Assembly: GCA_024278725.1 (NCBI GenBank)
Contig: JAJRSQ010000041.1
Coordinates: forward strand, 1 to 9,145
Direction of reading: 5' to 3'
DNA from: Chloroflexota bacterium
GTDB taxonomy: Bacteria > Chloroflexota > Anaerolineae > 4572-78
DNA: 9,145 nt
Under the pieces are notes generated by a model that saw only the letters and a list, made by a program, of their open reading frames with translations, did not search any database and had not been told where the DNA came from. The translations under genes and the position numbers were made by a program. Below are positions 6,879-9,145 of the stretch, in pieces; position 1 is the stretch's first letter; every line of letters begins with the position of its first letter.

Positions 6879-6930
6879 TTGTGAATTGCCACCGGTACAT
6901 CCTACCAAATTCTGCGAATAGCGCAAAATA

Positions 6931-8040
6931 TCAGTGTACTTCCACGTCGTACACCAGCACGCACCCGCCCAGCCAAATGTGGTCTCCCGGCACGAGCGTG
7001 TGCACTTGCCCCGGCATCATCAATTCCCCGTTGATTTTTGTGCCGAAGCCGCTCCCCATATCTTCAATCAACCATTGGGATGAAGCGGGCTGGTACGATA
7101 ACATCGCGTGCCGCCGCGACACTTTTTCGGCAATAGCGCCCAGTGCGGAGAGGTCAATATCGGCGGTGAAATTCACAAAACGGTCGCTCCGCCCGATGAC
7201 CTGCGCTGCGCCCGGTTCGAGCAGACGGACATCGCCGGTGCTGGCGACCATCAGCCGGTGCTGCAGGTTCGGGTATTGCGACAGCCGTTGCACCCAGCCG
7301 GGCATAATGCCGTAGCGCAGCGTCACTCGCCCCAGTATCAGCGTGTCCCCTTCGTACAATCGGCGGGTTGTGCCCAGCGAAAGTTTCTGTCCGTTGATGA
7401 TGATACCGGCGCGACTGCCCATCTCTTCGATGATATGGATACCCCCCGTGCCCGAAATGCGGGCGTGGCGGCGGGAAATCGATTCGTGTCCGCTGTCTTC
7501 AAAGGTCAAATCCACATCGGGGGGAATGCCAAACGTGGGGTCGTAGCGCCCCAGAACCACCGCGCCATCCACCGGCAGCGCGATGTGCCGCCCGCTGGTG
7601 GGGACGGTCACCCAGTAGCGTCGTCCGCTGCTGCGGGCGCTGATGACTTCGCGGCGGGTGAGTTGGTGCGGGTCGCGGATGTCGTCGGGGCGGGTCGGGG
7701 GCGGCACAATAAACGTCGGTTTTTTGGGGGCGCGGGGCGGGGCAGCGTCCGGGGGCTTTTTCGCGCCTGCGAGCGCCTCTTCCTGCGCTTTTCGGGCGCG
7801 GCGCAACCGTTTGCTCAACAGCGATTCCGTTGTTCCTTTGCGCGCCTCTTCGTCCGCTTTTATCAGCAAACAATGTGCTTGCAGATTCGCCCACAAGTCA
7901 ATGGTATCAGTCTTGTTGACAAAGGCATTCCGAATTTGCGCCTTAATCGTCGGAGCATTGTCGCTGTAATCAATGCAACGGTTGCGAATAGGACACTTGC
8001 GGCAACTGTATTTGTACGGATGTGCGTCACCTTCTGCCAT
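6931..8040 (-). CDS. Two-FHA-domain phosphopeptide-binding protein with N-terminal FNR-like cysteine cluster
   Basis: The 369-residue product has two forkhead-associated domains, which bind phosphothreonine peptides made by Ser/Thr kinases. FHA1 (about 150-244) keeps GR at 163-164, SRRH at 188-191 and NG at 215-216. FHA2 (about 262-369) keeps GR at 282-283, SRRH at 307-310 and NG at 336-337, so both look able to bind phosphate. The N-terminus has C13-x2-C16-x5-C22 and a fourth cysteine, C57; this spacing suggests a metal or Fe-S site. A charged, probably helical segment (about 60-94) and a Pro-rich linker (95-117) join the parts. No signal peptide or membrane helix is seen, so it should be cytoplasmic. 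A promoter lies at 8096-8125; the ribosome site before ATG 8040 is weak. The FGE-fold gene lies downstream on the same strand; without the MITE and one duplicate the gap would be about 61 bp, so the two probably formed an operon. The kinase partner is not in the window. Confidence 0.85.
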   Translation of the reverse strand: MAEGDAHPYKYSCRKCPIRNRCIDYSDNAPTIKAQIRNAFVNKTDTIDLWANLQAHCLLIKADEEARKGTTESLLSKRLRRARKAQEEALAGAKKPPDAAPPRAPKKPTFIVPPPTRPDDIRDPHQLTRREVISARSSGRRYWVTVPTSGRHIALPVDGAVVLGRYDPTFGIPPDVDLTFEDSGHESISRRHARISGTGGIHIIEEMGSRAGIIINGQKLSLGTTRRLYEGDTLILGRVTLRYGIMPGWVQRLSQYPNLQHRLMVASTGDVRLLEPGAAQVIGRSDRFVNFTADIDLSALGAIAEKVSRRHAMLSYQPASSQWLIEDMGSGFGTKINGELMMPGQVHTLVPGDHIWLGGCVLVYDVEVH

Positions 8041-8095
8041 AAACCATACCCACGAAAATATTTACCTGCGCCAAATAATTAATGAGAACACTACC

Positions 8096-8125
8096 ATTAT
8101 AGCAATTAAAAACACTTTTTGCCAA
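8096..8125 (-). promoter_or_regulatory. Promoter of the FHA-domain gene
   Basis: On the minus strand TTGGCA (8120-8125) and TATAAT (8096-8101) are 18 nt apart with an extended -10 TG (8103-8104). Start of transcription should be near 8089, giving a leader of about 49 nt before ATG 8040. The architecture matches that of the rpoD promoter (18-nt spacer, extended -10). Confidence 0.75.
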
Positions 8126-8148
8126 TTGTCCGGCAATCCAAATTGCCG
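8119..8148. promoter_or_regulatory. Repeated TTGCC half-sites over two divergent -35 boxes, candidate shared operator
   Basis: TTGCC (8119-8123), GGCAA (8132-8136) and TTGCC (8143-8147) alternate in orientation. The right pair extends to CGGCAAT (8131-8137) with ATTGCCG (8142-8148) around a 4-nt centre. The left site covers the -35 box of the FHA gene and the right one covers the -35 box of the plus-strand promoter, so one regulator could control both. The repeats are seen; the operator role is inferred. Confidence 0.4.
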
Positions 8149-8171
8149 ACCCTGTTCATAAATAGTATAAT
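8143..8171 (+). promoter_or_regulatory. Promoter directed towards the DPM1-like gene, now separated from it by a MITE
   Basis: TTGCCG (8143-8148) and TATAAT (8166-8171) are 17 nt apart, the optimum spacing. Start of transcription should be near 8178. The next plus-strand gene starts at 8375, and the second MITE copy (8190-8347) lies between. Confidence 0.7.
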
Positions 8172-8181
8172 CGCACAGCTT

Positions 8182-8355
8182 TAAAATCTGGGGCTTTAGG
8201 AATTCAGGGGGGTTGTCATTGCGAGCGAAGCGAAGCAATCTTTATGAACGTCAGCGGAGATTGCTTACCCCGTTGGGGCACAGGTCGGCGCAAAAAACGC
8301 GCCTCGCAATGACATTTCATAAGTTCCCCCTAGATTCTGATTGAACCTAAAATCT
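8182..8355. mobile_element. MITE-like element, copy 2 (8190-8347), with perfect 8-bp target duplication
   Basis: The element proper is 158 bp and lies in the same orientation as copy 1. It is flanked on both sides by TAAAATCT (8182-8189 and 8348-8355), an exact 8-bp duplication that proves the boundaries. Ends start GGGGC on the left and GGTTC on the right complement. Inside are the arms TGTCATTGCGAG (8214-8225) and CTCGCAATGACA (8303-8314) and smaller hairpins: GCAATCT with AGATTGC, CCCC-gtt-GGGG, and GGCGC with GCGCC. The transcript of the next gene would carry this as a highly folded leader. The interval 8041-8374 holds no gene: only two divergent promoters, this element and the 5' flank of the next gene. 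Confidence 0.85.
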
Positions 8356-8374
8356 TTGCCGAAAGACATTACCA

Positions 8375-9109
8375 ATGCCAAAAACAATTGTGGTCATTCC
8401 AACATACAACGAAGCGAACAACCTGCCGAAAATCACCGTCGCGTTGTTCGATTTGAATATCCCCGACTTGGAAATTTTAATTGTGGATGATAATTCGCCG
8501 GATGGCACGGGTGCGATTGCCGATGAACTGGCGGCGCAGCACCCCGATGCGTTCCACGTGATGCACCGGCAGGGAAAAGGCGGACTCGGCACGGCGTACA
8601 TCGACGGCTTTCGGTGGGCGTTGGCGCACGGCGCGGATTATGTGGTGCAGATGGACGCCGATTTTTCCCATTCGCCGGAATATATCCGCCAATTTCTGGG
8701 CAAAATTCCCGCTTATGACGTGGTGGTCGGTTCGCGGTATGTGCCGGGCGGCAGCGTGGATGAACGCTGGAGCTGGTGGCGCTGGTTTCTGAGCTGGTGG
8801 GCGAACTCGGTGTGGGTGCGACTGGCGCTGTGGGTGCGCACCAAAGACGCCACCGCCGGTTTCAAATGCTGGACGCGCGACGCGCTGGAACGCATCGGGC
8901 TGGAACGGGTGAAAGCCAACGGCTATGTTTTTCAGGTTGAAATGTGCTACATCGCCGAGCGTCTCGGCTTCCGAATTCTGGAAATTCCCATCCACTTTGA
9001 AGACCGCCGCATCGGGCAGAGCAAGATGGACATGCCCGTGAAAATCGAAGCGGCACTGCGGGTGTTTGAAATTCGCTGGCGACATCGAACCGTGAAGCGT
9101 GAAGCGTGA
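8375..9109 (+). CDS. Polyprenyl-phosphate mannosyltransferase (DPM1-like, GT2 family)
   Basis: The 244-residue product is a soluble-type GT2 glycosyltransferase close to dolichol-phosphate mannose synthase. Such enzymes move mannose (or another hexose) from a nucleotide sugar to polyprenyl phosphate at the inner face of the membrane, making the lipid-linked donor for later glycosylation. Motifs: VVIPTYNEANNLP (6-18), the nucleotide-binding VDDNSPDGT (37-45), GKGGLGTAYIDGF (67-79), the metal-binding DAD (94-96) in QMDADFSHSP, GSRYVPGG (119-126), DATAGFKCW (158-166), and GQSKM (214-218), which marks the DPM1 branch. There is no C-terminal multi-pass membrane domain, unlike GtrB/ArnC-type proteins. 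Length is normal, so the gene is complete. The start is fixed by the position of the first motif; the ribosome site is weak. The last five codons and the stop lie in a heptamer repeat. Its promoter is separated from it by a MITE. Confidence 0.88.
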   Translation: MPKTIVVIPTYNEANNLPKITVALFDLNIPDLEILIVDDNSPDGTGAIADELAAQHPDAFHVMHRQGKGGLGTAYIDGFRWALAHGADYVVQMDADFSHSPEYIRQFLGKIPAYDVVVGSRYVPGGSVDERWSWWRWFLSWWANSVWVRLALWVRTKDATAGFKCWTRDALERIGLERVKANGYVFQVEMCYIAERLGFRILEIPIHFEDRRIGQSKMDMPVKIEAALRVFEIRWRHRTVKREA

Positions 9110-9145
9110 AGCGTGAAAAATGTGACATCACGTATCACGTATCAC
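9092..9145. repeat. Heptamer tandem repeats in inverted arrangement
   Basis: Three copies of GTGAAGC (9092-9112) and a partial fourth are followed, after a short gap, by two copies of ATCACGT (9127-9140) and a partial third that runs off the window. The right block is nearly the reverse complement of the left, so the pair can fold into a hairpin with dinucleotide mismatches once per repeat. The left block overlaps the 3' end of the glycosyltransferase gene. The full extent of the array is not visible. Confidence 0.8.

Noticed and set aside
6693..8347. Two-repeat CRISPR or phage attachment sites
   Set aside because: Only two copies 1.5 kb apart with an ordinary chromosomal-looking gene between; they have transposon-like inverted ends, with no spacers, cas genes or integrase.
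6685..8355. Composite transposon carrying the FHA gene
   Set aside because: Each copy has its own, different target duplication, so the copies inserted separately; the outer flanks do not match each other.

Overview
The window looks like a stretch of a high-GC bacterial chromosome. The gene set (a primary sigma factor with region 1.1, a lipoprotein-type class B penicillin-binding protein with an NTF2-like N-terminus, a two-FHA protein, a formylglycine-generating-enzyme-fold protein and a DPM1-type glycosyltransferase) and the interspersed repeats would fit a Chloroflexota (Anaerolineae-like) genome. That placement is an impression from gene content and repeat style, not a phylogenetic result. 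No tRNA, rRNA, CRISPR array or transposase gene was seen.

Left part (1-3858): the 3' end of an NAD(P)H-dependent FMN reductase-like gene (+) runs tail to tail, with one base between them, into a class V (alanine-glyoxylate type) aminotransferase gene (-). A short divergent spacer holds an extended -10 promoter placed so close to the next start codon that its transcript should be leaderless. It drives a transpeptidase gene (+) with a Tat-type lipoprotein signal. That gene is complete in all catalytic motifs but is cut by one in-frame TAA (3145-3147) between its SxxK and SxD motifs.

Middle (3859-5891): a near-perfect sigma-70 promoter, with a 14-bp palindrome inside its spacer, precedes a structured leader of about 117 nt and then the primary sigma factor gene (rpoD/sigA). 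A bacterioferritin gene follows 42 nt later on the same strand and probably shares the transcript. A strong bidirectional terminator closes this block.

Right part (5892-9145): on the minus strand lie a two-FHA gene with an N-terminal cysteine cluster and, downstream of it, a formylglycine-generating-enzyme-fold gene that lacks the catalytic cysteines. On the plus strand lies a DPM1-like polyprenyl-phosphate mannosyltransferase gene, divergent from the FHA gene. Two copies of a MITE-like element (178 and 158 bp, about 94% identical apart from a 20-bp indel) flank the FHA gene in direct orientation. Each copy has its own 8-bp target duplication. One sits immediately upstream of the FGE-fold start codon; the other lies between the apparent promoter and the start codon of the glycosyltransferase gene. 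The window ends in heptamer repeats that supply the last codons and stop of the glycosyltransferase gene.

The items most worth a second look are the two MITE insertions and their effect on gene control, the broken transpeptidase, the palindromic rpoD promoter with its switch-like leader, and the FHA protein whose cysteine spacing matches the FNR iron-sulfur motif.
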